A stretch of 64,000 nt of DNA from Rariloculus sp965263005. GTDB taxonomy: Bacteria; Pseudomonadota; Gammaproteobacteria; Steroidobacterales; Rariloculaceae. Shown here in pieces: positions 10,001-18,321 of the stretch; position 1 is the stretch's first letter, and each line of letters starts with the position of its first letter. A program made the position numbers and the translations under genes. The stretch is taken from contig NZ_OZ253579.1 in the NCBI RefSeq assembly GCF_965263005.1, positions 1,116,001 to 1,180,000 on the forward strand, in the 5' to 3' direction. The notes under the pieces were generated by a model, which saw nothing but the letters and a program-made list of their open reading frames with translations, searched no databases and was not told where the DNA came from.

Positions 10001-10941
10001 GGCTCTATCTATCCAGCACTGACTCGGGGCAACTCGATGCACTGGATCCACGCCGGCTTCCGGGCCTGTCGCTGACTGCGGAGAAATTCGGATTCGGTAC
10101 ACGGCGGCTGGGCCGTGTCATCGCCGAGATCGTGCCGGACGGCTTGGGTCTCCGGCTCGATTCGTTCCAGAGCTCGAGCGACAATCTGACTGCGGACGCC
10201 AACGGGATCTGGTTCGTGGGCACCTGGGGCGCGCAGACTCGGGCAACCGTCAGCATGAGCTCGACCGACGTGGCGGGAGCGCTCGAAGCGCTCGACTTCG
10301 CCCCGATGATCGAAGCAGAGCTTGCCGACGTCACCGCGAGCGTGAACTGGGCCGGAGCGCCGGCGACGGACTGGATGCGCTACGCCAACGGCGATGTGAC
10401 CGTACGCGTGGAGACGGGCAGCATGCTCGATATCGAGCCCGGCGGCGCGGGCCGGGTCGCCGGGCTCATGAGTTTCGTTGCGCTGCCGAGGCGCCTGGCG
10501 CTCGATTTTCGCGATGTATTCAATCGCGGCTTCGCCTTCGACGAGATTACGGGCGACTTCCGGATCGTCGACGGTCACGCATACACGAACAATCTCAAGC
10601 TCACGGGCCCCGGTGCCGAGATCGGAGTTGTCGGCAGGACCGGCTTGCGCGACCGCGATTACGAGCAAATGGCGATAGTGACGGCCGAGCCCGGAAACAT
10701 CCTGCCGACGGTCGGCGCCCTGCTGTCCGGGCCCGCCGCAGCCGCGGCCCTGTTGATATTCACGCAGATCTTCAAGAAGCCTCTCAGCGGCATCGGCCAG
10801 GCTTCGTATTGCATCAGGGGCAGTTGGGAAGAGCCCGAGGTCGAGCGCCTGAGCGCCGAACAGATCGAGGAAGGTGCACTCTGCGCCGCGCTGCCGCCCG
10901 CCGGAGCTGACGCGCAGGCTGCGCAATCGCCGGGCATATGA
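7081..10941 (+). CDS. yhdP: YhdP family AsmA-like envelope protein
   Basis: This 1286-residue protein has one N-terminal transmembrane helix (about residues 10-32, LIGATVFVVVIALGLGALRLML) and a long beta-rich periplasmic body, matching the DUF3971/AsmA-like YhdP family (E. coli YhdP is 1266). In E. coli YhdP works with TamB and YdbH in phospholipid transport between inner and outer membrane. The C-terminal AsmA-like signature is visible around GGAGRVAGLMSFVALPRRLALDFRDVF. It is 15 nt after rng and overlaps the nitrilase gene by 4 nt. Confidence 0.9.
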   Translation: MWHHNRRLVKRVLIGATVFVVVIALGLGALRLMLTRLPSYQAELQAWVTAELGLSFSFDRLDARFGANGPEITFYEASVASAAQAEPFLYARRAAVSLDPWKLLLEREPTVSALVIDGTRLAISRTADGAFRFEGGPAGGDIGGDLTTAIPLEVELLVRDSQVQYVDELREESWQFDGVELSLTRERDRIALEMSARPPEALGERIDLAVDGDIVQDDAVPGRWRVFGDLRNVNLTALMRLLPATTDFSVAGSGDVSVWIDWSDGRVSNGMTTVALDDVAFSTTSADTLYDRLALRLEWSQGTGQTWQFALSDVELSRDGRSWPNGAQSTLQLTRDDEGVAQLSLRSDFLRLDDLTPMVSSLPRSELVEQWRAYDPRGDLRGVEVSVLKGADGWEYSLAGEYAGLGIEPVAQWPGFSGLTGEARTDARSGRIQFRSSEVRLDWPEILPEALDMDELRGLVVWRQGRDVIRIVSDDLLIRALDGAARSNFELTLPLDASLPSLDLATRVSRLDVTDVKRYLPADMMPQALHGWIDRAILGGQFRDIRLSFFGPVASFPFFDGDGQLRVIADVLDGEVEFADGWPIASELEGELKLLNASLHGSGSGRILGNVSDNVEVGIENLRDPVLTLEADTTGPLADVVAMLNTPPSIARQLGPDFARLQAPGGIGEVNLALSLPLMDRSAYALRGRLTIVDGELYLDGVRPRATEIHGVLDVEQATVTGDGIEGIFLDGPVTARVVTPEVPGYRAELQVAGEATTAAVATTFDLPLKHLLAGQARWQGQVLIAERQADEQRPVRITVDSNLVGVSLKFPAPFAKEPAEAANLRLELEYPERGRLRVNGNIGASRRFALNYRAGPDGYRLARGAARFGGAQPELPAADGFTVYGSLPEFDVSAWLALSDTLDTQRAETLFTAGELELAELFAFGQQLGSSTLSARRDGEFWRVDVESEAIAGSISIPGDLTRRPQIVAEMQRLYLSSTDSGQLDALDPRRLPGLSLTAEKFGFGTRRLGRVIAEIVPDGLGLRLDSFQSSSDNLTADANGIWFVGTWGAQTRATVSMSSTDVAGALEALDFAPMIEAELADVTASVNWAGAPATDWMRYANGDVTVRVETGSMLDIEPGGAGRVAGLMSFVALPRRLALDFRDVFNRGFAFDEITGDFRIVDGHAYTNNLKLTGPGAEIGVVGRTGLRDRDYEQMAIVTAEPGNILPTVGALLSGPAAAAALLIFTQIFKKPLSGIGQASYCIRGSWEEPEVERLSAEQIEEGALCAALPPAGADAQAAQSPGI

Positions 10942-11747
10942 AGGCAGCTGCGATTCAAATGACGAGCGGGCGCGATGTCGCGCGCAACCTCCAGGAGGCC
11001 GGCCGGCTGATCGCCGCCGCGGCTGAGCGCAACGCCGAGCTTGTCGTCCTGCCCGAGAATTTCTCGTTCCTCGGCGCCGACGACGCCGAGCGGATCGCGG
11101 TCGCCGAGCAGCCAGGCCATGGACCCGCCCAGGACTTTCTGGCCGAGCGTGCGCGGCAGCACGGCCTGTGGCTGATCGGCGGCACCGTGCCGATCCGGAT
11201 CGACGCCGACAGAGCATCCTCGAGGTCGCTGCTCATCGGTCCGAGCGGTGACTGCGTTGGCCAGTACGACAAGATTCACCTCTTTGACGTTAACGTGCCG
11301 GGCAGGGAAGCGGAGAGCTACCGGGAATCTGCCACGACGGTACACGGGAACGATGTCGTCGCCGTCCCGATTCCGATCGGTCGAGTGGGCATGGCCGTAT
11401 GCTACGACCTGCGTTTTCCCGGGTTGTTTCACCGTTTGAGCATGCTCGGGGTGGACGTGCTCGCAGTGCCGGCCGCGTTCACGGTCCCAACGGGCCGGTT
11501 GCATTGGCAACCGCTGTTGAAGGCGCGGGCGATCGAGTCGCTGACCTATGTCATAGCGGCGGGCCAGTGGGGCGAGCATGCGGGCGGCCGCAAGACGTAC
11601 GGGCACTCGATGATCCTGGGTCCCTGGGGAGAAATCCTCGCTTCCAGGGAAAGCGGTGCTGGTGTTGTCGAAGCCGATCTCGATATGATCGGACTGCGCG
11701 AAATACGCGAGCAGTTCCCGGTCCTCGATCACCGACGCGAGCTATGA
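10938..11747 (+). CDS. Carbon-nitrogen hydrolase, Nit1 / deaminated-glutathione amidase type
   Basis: This 269-residue nitrilase-superfamily amidase has the catalytic triad visible as Glu40 (LPENFSF), Lys112 (YDKIHLFDV) and Cys155 (AVCYDLRFPGLF). The KIHLFDVNVPG and CYDLRFPGLFHRL stretches match Nit1/NitB proteins, which repair deaminated glutathione in the cytoplasm; substrate assignment is by family only. It overlaps yhdP by 4 nt and lies 1 nt before tldD, a rng-yhdP-nit-tldD order familiar from pseudomonads. Confidence 0.88.
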   Translation: MKAAAIQMTSGRDVARNLQEAGRLIAAAAERNAELVVLPENFSFLGADDAERIAVAEQPGHGPAQDFLAERARQHGLWLIGGTVPIRIDADRASSRSLLIGPSGDCVGQYDKIHLFDVNVPGREAESYRESATTVHGNDVVAVPIPIGRVGMAVCYDLRFPGLFHRLSMLGVDVLAVPAAFTVPTGRLHWQPLLKARAIESLTYVIAAGQWGEHAGGRKTYGHSMILGPWGEILASRESGAGVVEADLDMIGLREIREQFPVLDHRREL

Positions 11748-11748
11748 C

Positions 11749-13215
11749 ATGACGCAGCCACAACTGGCCCGGACTCCGGACGCATTACTGATCGCCGAGC
11801 AGCAGCTGCTCGCACCGGCGGGCCTCGACCTGGGCGGCCTGGAACGGACGATGGGGGCCCTTATGTCGCGACGGCTCGACTACGGAGACCTCTATTTTCA
11901 GTGCACGATATGCGAAACCTGGAGAGTTGAGGACGGCATCGTCAAGGACGGCGGTCATAGCGTCGAACAAGGCGTGGGCGTGCGCGCCGTCGACGGCGAA
12001 AAGACAGGCTTTGCGTACTCCGATCAGCTCGACGAGCCGTCGCTGATCGATGCCGTAAGGGCGGCGCGGGGCATCGCGCGGGCGAGCGGGAGCGGTAAAG
12101 CCGCAGTCGGACGTCCCGGACTCGGCGAGCCGCTTTATCCCGCAATCGACCCTCTCGTGAGCTTGACGGATCGGGACAAGGTCAGCCTGCTCGCGGACCT
12201 CGATCGCGGCGTCCGTGCGCTCGATAGCCGGATCGCGCAGGTCATCGCAAGCCTGGCCGGCGTTTACGAACTCATGCTCGTCTACGGCTCCGACGGTGTG
12301 CTCGCTGCCGACGTCCGGCCGCTTGTAAGGCTCAACGTGTCCGTCATCCTCGAGCAGGACGGACGCCGGGAGCAAGGCTATGCGGGTGCGGGCGGCCGCG
12401 GCGACTACCGGCTCGTCACGGCTGGCGATGCGCCGATGGACGTCGCGCGCGAAGCATTGCGCCAGGCTGCCGTCAATCTCGAAGCCGTGCCGGCCCCGGC
12501 CGGCAACATGCCCGTCGTGCTCGGGCCGGGCTGGCCTGGCGTCCTGCTGCACGAGGCTATCGGGCATGGCCTCGAAGGCGACTTCAATCGGAAGGGGACC
12601 TCGGCATTTTCGGGCCGCATCGGCGAACGTGTCGCGAACAGTCAGTGTACGGTCCTCGATGACGGGACGCTCGCGGGCCGACGCGGCTCATTGACCGTCG
12701 ATGACGAAGGGACTCCGACGAACTGCAATACGCTGATCGAGGACGGGATACTTCGCGGCTACATGCACGACAAGCTCAACGCCCGTCTGATGAAGACCAT
12801 GACGACGGGCAACGCCAGGCGCGAGTCGTTCGCGCATGCGCCGATGCCGCGCATGACGAACACCTACATGCTCCCCGGCGACTACGATCCAGGCGAGATT
12901 CTCGGCTCGGTAGAGCGTGGGATCTATGCGCCGAATTTCGGCGGCGGACAGGTCGATATCACTTCGGGCAGGTTCGTGTTCTCGGCGAGCGAAGCGTACC
13001 TGATCGAAGGCGGCAGGAAGACCGTGCCCGTCAAGGGTGCGATGCTGATCGGCAGCGGTCCGGAAGTGCTGACGCGCGTGTCGATGGTCGGCAACGACCT
13101 CGAGCTCGATCGCGGCGTCGGCATCTGCGGCAAGGAAGGCCAGTCCGTGCCCGTCGGCGTCGGCCAGCCGACGCTCAAGATCGACTCGCTGACCGTCGGC
13201 GGCACCGAAGCCTGA
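11749..13215 (+). CDS. tldD: Metalloprotease TldD
   Basis: This 488-residue catalytic subunit of the TldD/TldE heterodimer degrades unfolded peptides and matures microcin-type peptides in the cytoplasm. The zinc-binding HExxxH helix is at residues 268-273 within LLHEAIGHGLEGDF. NFGGGQVDITSGRFVFSASEAYLIEGGR near the C-terminus matches the family. The partner gene, pmbA (tldE), is 1.8 kb downstream, separated by the reverse-strand purEK pair. The start ATG follows the nitrilase stop almost directly. Confidence 0.95.
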   Translation: MTQPQLARTPDALLIAEQQLLAPAGLDLGGLERTMGALMSRRLDYGDLYFQCTICETWRVEDGIVKDGGHSVEQGVGVRAVDGEKTGFAYSDQLDEPSLIDAVRAARGIARASGSGKAAVGRPGLGEPLYPAIDPLVSLTDRDKVSLLADLDRGVRALDSRIAQVIASLAGVYELMLVYGSDGVLAADVRPLVRLNVSVILEQDGRREQGYAGAGGRGDYRLVTAGDAPMDVAREALRQAAVNLEAVPAPAGNMPVVLGPGWPGVLLHEAIGHGLEGDFNRKGTSAFSGRIGERVANSQCTVLDDGTLAGRRGSLTVDDEGTPTNCNTLIEDGILRGYMHDKLNARLMKTMTTGNARRESFAHAPMPRMTNTYMLPGDYDPGEILGSVERGIYAPNFGGGQVDITSGRFVFSASEAYLIEGGRKTVPVKGAMLIGSGPEVLTRVSMVGNDLELDRGVGICGKEGQSVPVGVGQPTLKIDSLTVGGTEA

Positions 13216-13343
13216 CAATCCCAGGTCCGGGCCCGGGTTCCTCGACGTCCCGGTCTCATCGGGTCCGCTCGACGCGGAAGCGCTCCGGGAGTTTGCTCGG
13301 GCGGCTAAGAACGCCGTGTCGCGGGCAGCAGGTCCCGCGATTC

Positions 13344-14447
13344 TCAGTAATTCGTCTTCGCGATCAACGCTCTGAGCGGCGCAAGGCGAGCGAGCAGCCG
13401 GTCTCGGTCCGCGTCGACCATCGTGCAGTGGCCGAGCTTGCGCGCCGGCCTCGGCCGCTTGCCGTAACCGTGAAAGTGCGCCCCGGCTATTGCCAGGACG
13501 CGTGCAGGATCGGCCAGCTTTCCGAGCATATTGAACATCGCCGCGTGGCCGCGCGGCGCAGTCGCGCCAAGCGGCCAACCGAGGATCGCCCGCAGATGGT
13601 TCTCGAACTGACTCGTCTCGGCGCCTTCGATGGTCCAGTGCCCCGAGTTGTGGACACGCGGAGCAAATTCGTTGGCGATGAGGCCCGCGTCTGTGTGAAA
13701 GAACTCCACGGTGAGCACACCGCGATAGTCGTAGCGGCGCATCAGTTCCGAAAGCCAGCGTTCGGCCGTGCGCTGGAGGACCTCGTCCTCGTAGGGAGCG
13801 ACCGTGGAGATCAGTATCCCGTCGCGGTGGACGTTTTCGCTGAGGGGATAGAACATCAGCGCCCCGTCCGCGCCGCTGACTCCGATCAGGGACAGCTCAC
13901 GATCGAAGTTCATCCACTGCTCGGCGATCGCCGGGGCCTCGTCGAGCTCGCGCCATGCACGAGCCAGACGCCCGGAATCTTTGGCCACCCGCTGACCGCG
14001 GCCGTCGTATCCCATTCGCCGCCGCTTCAGGACGATGGGCCAGCCCAACGATTCTGCCGCGCGGTCCAGATCGCGTTCGTCGCCGACCGGCACGAACGCC
14101 GCTGTCGGAATGCCCAATTCGGAGAACAGCCGCTTCTCGGCGAGACGGTCCCGGGCCACGGCCAACACCTGCGGCTGGGGGAAGACGGGAACGTCCTCGG
14201 CCAACCTGTCCAGAATCCCGATCGGCACATTCTCGATGTCGTAAGTCAGCACGTCGACTGCGCCCGCCAGCGCGCCGAGCGCTTCGGCATCGTCGAACGC
14301 GGCACAGCGTATCGGCGCAATTTGCCCGCCCGGGGCGTCCGGCGCACTATCGAGAAACAGACAGTCGATTCCGAGCGGATAGCCCGCGAGCGCCATCATG
14401 CGGCCTAGCTGGCCGGCGCCAATGATTCCTACGCGGGGAGTCGCCAT
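13344..14447 (-). CDS. purK: N5-carboxyaminoimidazole ribonucleotide synthase
   Basis: This 367-residue ATP-grasp enzyme carboxylates AIR to N5-CAIR with ATP and bicarbonate in purine synthesis. The N-terminal GIIGAGQLGRMMALAGYPLGI is the PurK signature. The central part has PIVLKRRRMGYDGRGQ for ATP binding, and VEFFHTDAGLIANEFAPRVHNSGHWTIEG carries metal-binding acidic residues. It lies 50 nt downstream of purE, so the two form a purE-purK operon. It converges on tldD across a 128-nt gap with only GC-rich palindromic sequence (CCGGGCCCGG). Confidence 0.95.
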   Translation of the reverse strand: MATPRVGIIGAGQLGRMMALAGYPLGIDCLFLDSAPDAPGGQIAPIRCAAFDDAEALGALAGAVDVLTYDIENVPIGILDRLAEDVPVFPQPQVLAVARDRLAEKRLFSELGIPTAAFVPVGDERDLDRAAESLGWPIVLKRRRMGYDGRGQRVAKDSGRLARAWRELDEAPAIAEQWMNFDRELSLIGVSGADGALMFYPLSENVHRDGILISTVAPYEDEVLQRTAERWLSELMRRYDYRGVLTVEFFHTDAGLIANEFAPRVHNSGHWTIEGAETSQFENHLRAILGWPLGATAPRGHAAMFNMLGKLADPARVLAIAGAHFHGYGKRPRPARKLGHCTMVDADRDRLLARLAPLRALIAKTNY

Positions 14448-14497
14448 GAGCGGGATCTCTGGGTATGGAGCGGGTGTCCGAGCGCAGAGCCGGTCTG

Positions 14498-14986
14498 TCA
14501 GGCGCGCGGGTCGGCATTCTGCAATACCCTGGCGGTCTGAGCGCTGCGGTATCGGTCGAGCGCTGCCGCGATCGATGGGTGCTTGAGCGCCAGGATCGCA
14601 GCCGCGAGCAGGGCCGCGTTAATCGCGCCGGCTCTGCCGATGGCGAGCGTGCCCACGGGGATTCCGGCCGGCATCTGAACGATCGAAAGCAGTGAATCCA
14701 TACCGCTCAGGGCTTTCGAGTCGATGGGCACTCCGAGAACGGGAAGCGTCGTTTTCGCCGCGCTCATGCCGGGCAGATGCGCCGCGCCGCCGGCTCCGGC
14801 AATGAGCACTTCGAGTCCGCGTCCCGCCGCGGACTCGGCGTATTCGTAGAGCAGGTCCGGGGTCCGATGCGCGGATACGACGCGCACTTCGTGGGGCACG
14901 GACAGCGCTTCCAGAGTCTCCGCCGCGTGCGACATTGTGGACCAGTCGGAACTCGATCCCATGATTACGCCGACGAGCGGTTCCAT
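14498..14986 (-). CDS. purE: N5-carboxyaminoimidazole ribonucleotide mutase
   Basis: This 162-residue class I PurE moves the carboxyl group of N5-CAIR to give CAIR. VGVIMGSSSDWSTM (residues 5-18), VSAHRTPDLLYEYA and AGGAAHLPGMSAAKTTLPVLGVPI are the family's active-site segments. VQMPAGIPVGTLAIGRAGAINAALLAAAIL follows. It is the first gene of a purEK operon, transcribed divergently from pmbA across 55 nt. Confidence 0.96.
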   Translation of the reverse strand: MEPLVGVIMGSSSDWSTMSHAAETLEALSVPHEVRVVSAHRTPDLLYEYAESAAGRGLEVLIAGAGGAAHLPGMSAAKTTLPVLGVPIDSKALSGMDSLLSIVQMPAGIPVGTLAIGRAGAINAALLAAAILALKHPSIAAALDRYRSAQTARVLQNADPRA

Positions 14987-15041
14987 TGCGCTATTCTACA
15001 GCACTTGGAAATTACTTCTCATCCTGGCGGTGGCGAACTTG

Positions 15042-16373
15042 ATGGACGCGAATATTGTGCAGGGCGAGCTTGAGCGATGCGCCGCGCGGGCGGTGGATAT
15101 CGCTGCTCGCATGGGCGCCGATCAATTCGAGGCATGTGCGAGTTACGATGAAGGGCTCAGCGTCACGGTCCGCATGGGCGAGCTCGAATCGGTCGAGCGG
15201 CAGAAGGACCGGGGCCTGATCGCGTCAGTATACAAGAATAACTGCAAGGGCAACGCGAGCACGGGCGACTTCTCGCCGGACGGTATCGAGGCCGCCGTCG
15301 CCAAGGCGATGAGCATCGCGAGCTTCACGGCAGCGGACGAGTATGCCGGGCTTGCCGACGAAGCGCTCATGGCAGTCGATCCTCCCGATCTCGATCTCTG
15401 CCATCCCTGGGAGCTCGACGTCGAGGCGGCGACGGAGCTGGCCTTGAGTTGCGAGAACGCCGCGCGCGCGGTCGACCCCCGTATCGCGAATTCCGAGGGC
15501 GCCACGGCGTCGACGGGCGTCGGCACACACGCATATGCGAACAGTCACGGCTTCTCGGGCGTTTATGCGACGAGCAATCATTCGATAAGCTGCAGCGTCG
15601 TCGCGAAAGAGAACGGCGCGTTGGAGCGCGACTACTGGTATTCGGTCGCCCGGTGCGCCGACGAGCTACTGGCTCCCGAGCGCATCGGCGAGCTTGCAGC
15701 GACGAGAGCGTTACGGCGTCTGGACTCCCGGCAACTGTCTACACGCACCGTGCCCGTGATATTTCCAGCGGAGCTGGCGCGCGGGCTGTTCGGACATCTG
15801 GTCGCTGCGATAAGTGGCACCAGTCAATACAGGGGAGCTTCCTTCCTGCTTGATAGCCGGGGCAAGCGGGTGTTTGCGGAGCTTGTCAACATCGTCGAAG
15901 ACCCGCTGATACCAGGAGCGATGGCAAGTGCGCCCTTCGACGGCGAAGGTGTCGCTACGGCGCGGCGGCAACTCGTCGAGGACGGCATCCTCAACGGCTA
16001 CGTGCTGTCGAGCTACTCGGCGCGGCGGCTGGGGCTGACGACAACAGCCAATGCCGGCGGTATCCACAATCTCGTCGTTGCGCCGACGGCGGGTTCGCTC
16101 GAGTCGATGATCGTCGATTGCAAACGCGCTTTTGTCGTGGGCGAACTGCTCGGCCAGGGCGTCAACATAGTGACGGGCGACTATTCGCGCGGCGCCGCGG
16201 GTTTCTGGGTTGAGAATGGAGAAATCGTTCATGCCGTCAGTGAGGTCACGGTCGCGGCTAATCTCGGCGATATGTTCGAACGCATACAGGCCATCGGATC
16301 CGATGTCGACGTGCGCGGCGCAGTGCGCTGCGGCTCGGTGCTGATCGACAACCTCACGATCGCCGGGCAATAG
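15042..16373 (+). CDS. pmbA: Metalloprotease subunit PmbA (TldE)
   Basis: This 443-residue partner of TldD is needed for the TldD/E peptide-degrading heterodimer and lacks its own HExxxH motif. The N-terminal EGLSVTVRMGELESVERQKDRGLIASVYKNNCKGNASTGD matches in two parts, and the C-terminal GGIHNLVVAPTAGS, NIVTGDYSRGAAGFWVENGEI and DNLTIAGQ are typical of PmbA. The ATG at 15042 gives the usual N-terminus; the frame is open further upstream without homology. It ends 8 nt before a dispersed palindromic element. YjgA (DUF615), often found next to pmbA, is absent. Confidence 0.94.
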   Translation: MDANIVQGELERCAARAVDIAARMGADQFEACASYDEGLSVTVRMGELESVERQKDRGLIASVYKNNCKGNASTGDFSPDGIEAAVAKAMSIASFTAADEYAGLADEALMAVDPPDLDLCHPWELDVEAATELALSCENAARAVDPRIANSEGATASTGVGTHAYANSHGFSGVYATSNHSISCSVVAKENGALERDYWYSVARCADELLAPERIGELAATRALRRLDSRQLSTRTVPVIFPAELARGLFGHLVAAISGTSQYRGASFLLDSRGKRVFAELVNIVEDPLIPGAMASAPFDGEGVATARRQLVEDGILNGYVLSSYSARRLGLTTTANAGGIHNLVVAPTAGSLESMIVDCKRAFVVGELLGQGVNIVTGDYSRGAAGFWVENGEIVHAVSEVTVAANLGDMFERIQAIGSDVDVRGAVRCGSVLIDNLTIAGQ

Positions 16374-16381
16374 ACGGCCTG

Positions 16382-16480
16382 GCAGCCCGTGGCAAAACCC
16401 CGCGTCGCACCGAGACCGGCGAGGCGCCCGCCCGACAAGGCGCGAGGAGCAACGCAGCTCAGGCGGGATGCATCGCCGGT
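16382..16480 (+). repeat. Dispersed palindromic element, truncated copy (copy 1)
   Basis: This copy starts with the shared end GCAGCCCGTGGCAAAACCCC, 8 nt after the pmbA stop, and runs through the inner arms CCCGCCCGA and TCAGGCGGG to GCATCGCCGGT. Compared with the copies at 44141 and 53850 it lacks the 30-bp core with GAATAT/ATATTC and the whole right terminal arm. The deletion lies between short GAG-containing sequences. It sits between the convergent pmbA and purC genes. Confidence 0.85.
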
Positions 16481-16527
16481 CGACGAGACCCATGAGGTCG
16501 GCCTCGATTGCCGCGGCTTGCGGGCGG

Positions 16528-17427
16528 CTATACCCGGCCGGTCAACCTGCGCAACGCCTCGTAGTACTTGCGCCGCGTTCCGTCGATGACGACAGCCGGC
16601 AGGCGCGGCCCCGGAGCGCGTTTGTCCCAGTCCAGGGTCTCGAGGAAATCGCGAACGTACTGCTTGTCGAAACTGCTTGGCGAGGCGCCCGGAGCATAAC
16701 GGTCGGCCAGCCAGAACCTGGACGAGTCCGGAGTGAATATCTCGTCGATGAGCCTCAGTACGCCGCTTCGGTCGATGCCGAACTCGAACTTGGTGTCGGC
16801 GATGATAATGCCGCGCTCGCGTGCATGCTCGGCCGCTCGGGCATACAGCACAAGCGCGGTTTCGCGGGCTTGCTCCGCGAGTTCCGCGCCGACGAGATTC
16901 CTGACGTCGGTCATCGATATGTTCTCGTCGTGATCGCCCGTGGCCGCCTTCGTGCTCGGTGTGAAGATCGGTTCGCGGAGTCGCTCGGCCAACTCCATCC
17001 CTCCGGGCAACTCGACGCCGGATATCCGCCCTGTCGCGCAGTAATCCTTCCAGCCGGAGCCGATCAGGTAGCCTCTGACGACCGCTTCAAACGGCAATGG
17101 CTGCAATGCATCGACCACGACGGCGCGGCCGCGAACGATCTCGTGATCGCGCGGGTCGGCGAGCACGGCCACGGGATCGGTCGGCGTCAGGTGACTTGGA
17201 ATCACCTCCTCAAGCCGCTCGAACCAGAAATTCGAGATCGCGGTCAGCACGATGCCCTTGCCCGGGATCGGGTCCGGTAGAACGACGTCGAATGCTGAGA
17301 TACGATCACTCGCGACAAGCAGCAGACGGTCGGCGTCTACGCGGTAGATGTCTCTCACCTTGCCGCGCGCGAGCAAGTGCAAGCTGCGCAGGTTCGATTC
17401 GAACAGGGCCGTGGGCGAGTCGGTCAT
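16528..17427 (-). CDS. purC: Phosphoribosylaminoimidazole-succinocarboxamide synthase
   Basis: This 299-residue SAICAR synthetase joins CAIR and aspartate with ATP, the step after PurEK. LLARGKVRDIYRVDADRLLLVASDRISAFDVVLPDPIPGKG (in two parts) is the N-terminal ATP-binding signature, and GIIIADTKFEFGID and LIDEIFTPDSSRFW are the C-terminal family motifs. It is the long (about 300) SAICAR synthetase type. The ATG at 17427 was chosen over a frame extending 136 codons upstream without homology. It is divergent from djlA, with a plausible promoter 28-57 nt upstream. Confidence 0.95.
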   Translation of the reverse strand: MTDSPTALFESNLRSLHLLARGKVRDIYRVDADRLLLVASDRISAFDVVLPDPIPGKGIVLTAISNFWFERLEEVIPSHLTPTDPVAVLADPRDHEIVRGRAVVVDALQPLPFEAVVRGYLIGSGWKDYCATGRISGVELPGGMELAERLREPIFTPSTKAATGDHDENISMTDVRNLVGAELAEQARETALVLYARAAEHARERGIIIADTKFEFGIDRSGVLRLIDEIFTPDSSRFWLADRYAPGASPSSFDKQYVRDFLETLDWDKRAPGPRLPAVVIDGTRRKYYEALRRLTGRV

Positions 17428-17454
17428 TGGATTCGAGCAGGGTGGAAGGGCCGA

Positions 17455-17484
17455 ATAATGACCCCGGACATGGTATCTGAGCAA
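17455..17484 (-). promoter_or_regulatory. Candidate sigma-70 promoter of purC
   Basis: The reverse strand shows TTGCTC (17484-17479), an 18-nt spacer, then CATTAT (17460-17455). Transcription would begin about 20 nt before the purC ATG. Both hexamers are imperfect, so this is a moderate-to-weak prediction. No PurR operator was identified with confidence. Confidence 0.35.
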
Positions 17485-17520
17485 CCTTGACCGGGACCTC
17501 GCCGTGCGGGTAGTGGCGCA

Positions 17521-18300
17521 ATGCAGTGGATCGGGAAAGTAGTCGGAGCGACGTTGGGCTTGGCCGTGGCGGGCCCCTTCGGCTCGATCCTTGGTGCGTT
17601 CGTCGGACACCAGTTCGACCGGGGCATGGTAGGCCGCATCGCGGGCTGGGCCGCGCCAGGGCGCACCCCGCAGTTGTTTTTCGAAGTGACATTCGAAGTC
17701 ATGGGGCATCTTGCGAAGAGCGGTGGGCGCGTCTCCGAGGAGGAGGTCCGCGTTGCACGGCGCATCATGCACGGCATGAAGCTGACACCCGAGCAAGTGC
17801 AGACCGCGATTGAGCGGTTCACTGCCGGGAAGCACTCACGCTACCCGATAACGGACAGGCTCGCCGAGCTCAAGTCGGGGATCGCCGGACGACGCGACCT
17901 GACGCGGGCGTTCCTCGAGATCCAGCTTCAGGCGGCGATCGGCAGCGGCGAGATCGAGAACCCGAAACGCCGAATGCTGTGGCAGGTCGCGAACGGTCTG
18001 GGGGTTGGCCGGGTCCAGTTCGCGCAGATCGAAGCCCTGATTCGCGCGCACATGAACCAGTCCGCGGGACCGTCGAGTCGGCTCATCGATCTCGACGCAG
18101 CCTATCGCGTGCTCGGCGTGGACCCGAACGCGACCGACAAGGACGTCAAGACAGCCTATCGCAGGCTCATGAATCAACATCATCCCGACAAGCTCGTTGC
18201 CCGCGGCTTGCCCGAGTCGATGGTGGGCCTCGCGGAGCAGAAGACGCACGAAATACGCGCGGCCTACGACCGTGTGAAATCACATCGCGACTTCAAGTAG
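17521..18300 (+). CDS. djlA: DjlA-like co-chaperone (TerB-like + J domain)
   Basis: This 259-residue membrane-anchored DnaJ-like co-chaperone stimulates DnaK. The N-terminal hydrophobic segment (residues 4-28, with glycines, GATLGLAVAGPFGSILGAFVG) fits the DjlA transmembrane anchor. A TerB-like helical domain (about 48-170) follows, and a C-terminal J domain (about 190-255) carries the HPD motif in NQHHPDKL. The length is close to E. coli DjlA (271). It is convergent with coq7 across 21 nt. In pseudomonads djlA often sits by murU and lptD, but here it is far from them. Confidence 0.92.
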   Translation: MQWIGKVVGATLGLAVAGPFGSILGAFVGHQFDRGMVGRIAGWAAPGRTPQLFFEVTFEVMGHLAKSGGRVSEEEVRVARRIMHGMKLTPEQVQTAIERFTAGKHSRYPITDRLAELKSGIAGRRDLTRAFLEIQLQAAIGSGEIENPKRRMLWQVANGLGVGRVQFAQIEALIRAHMNQSAGPSSRLIDLDAAYRVLGVDPNATDKDVKTAYRRLMNQHHPDKLVARGLPESMVGLAEQKTHEIRAAYDRVKSHRDFK

Positions 18301-18321
18301 AGATGCGGTCCACGGCGTTGT

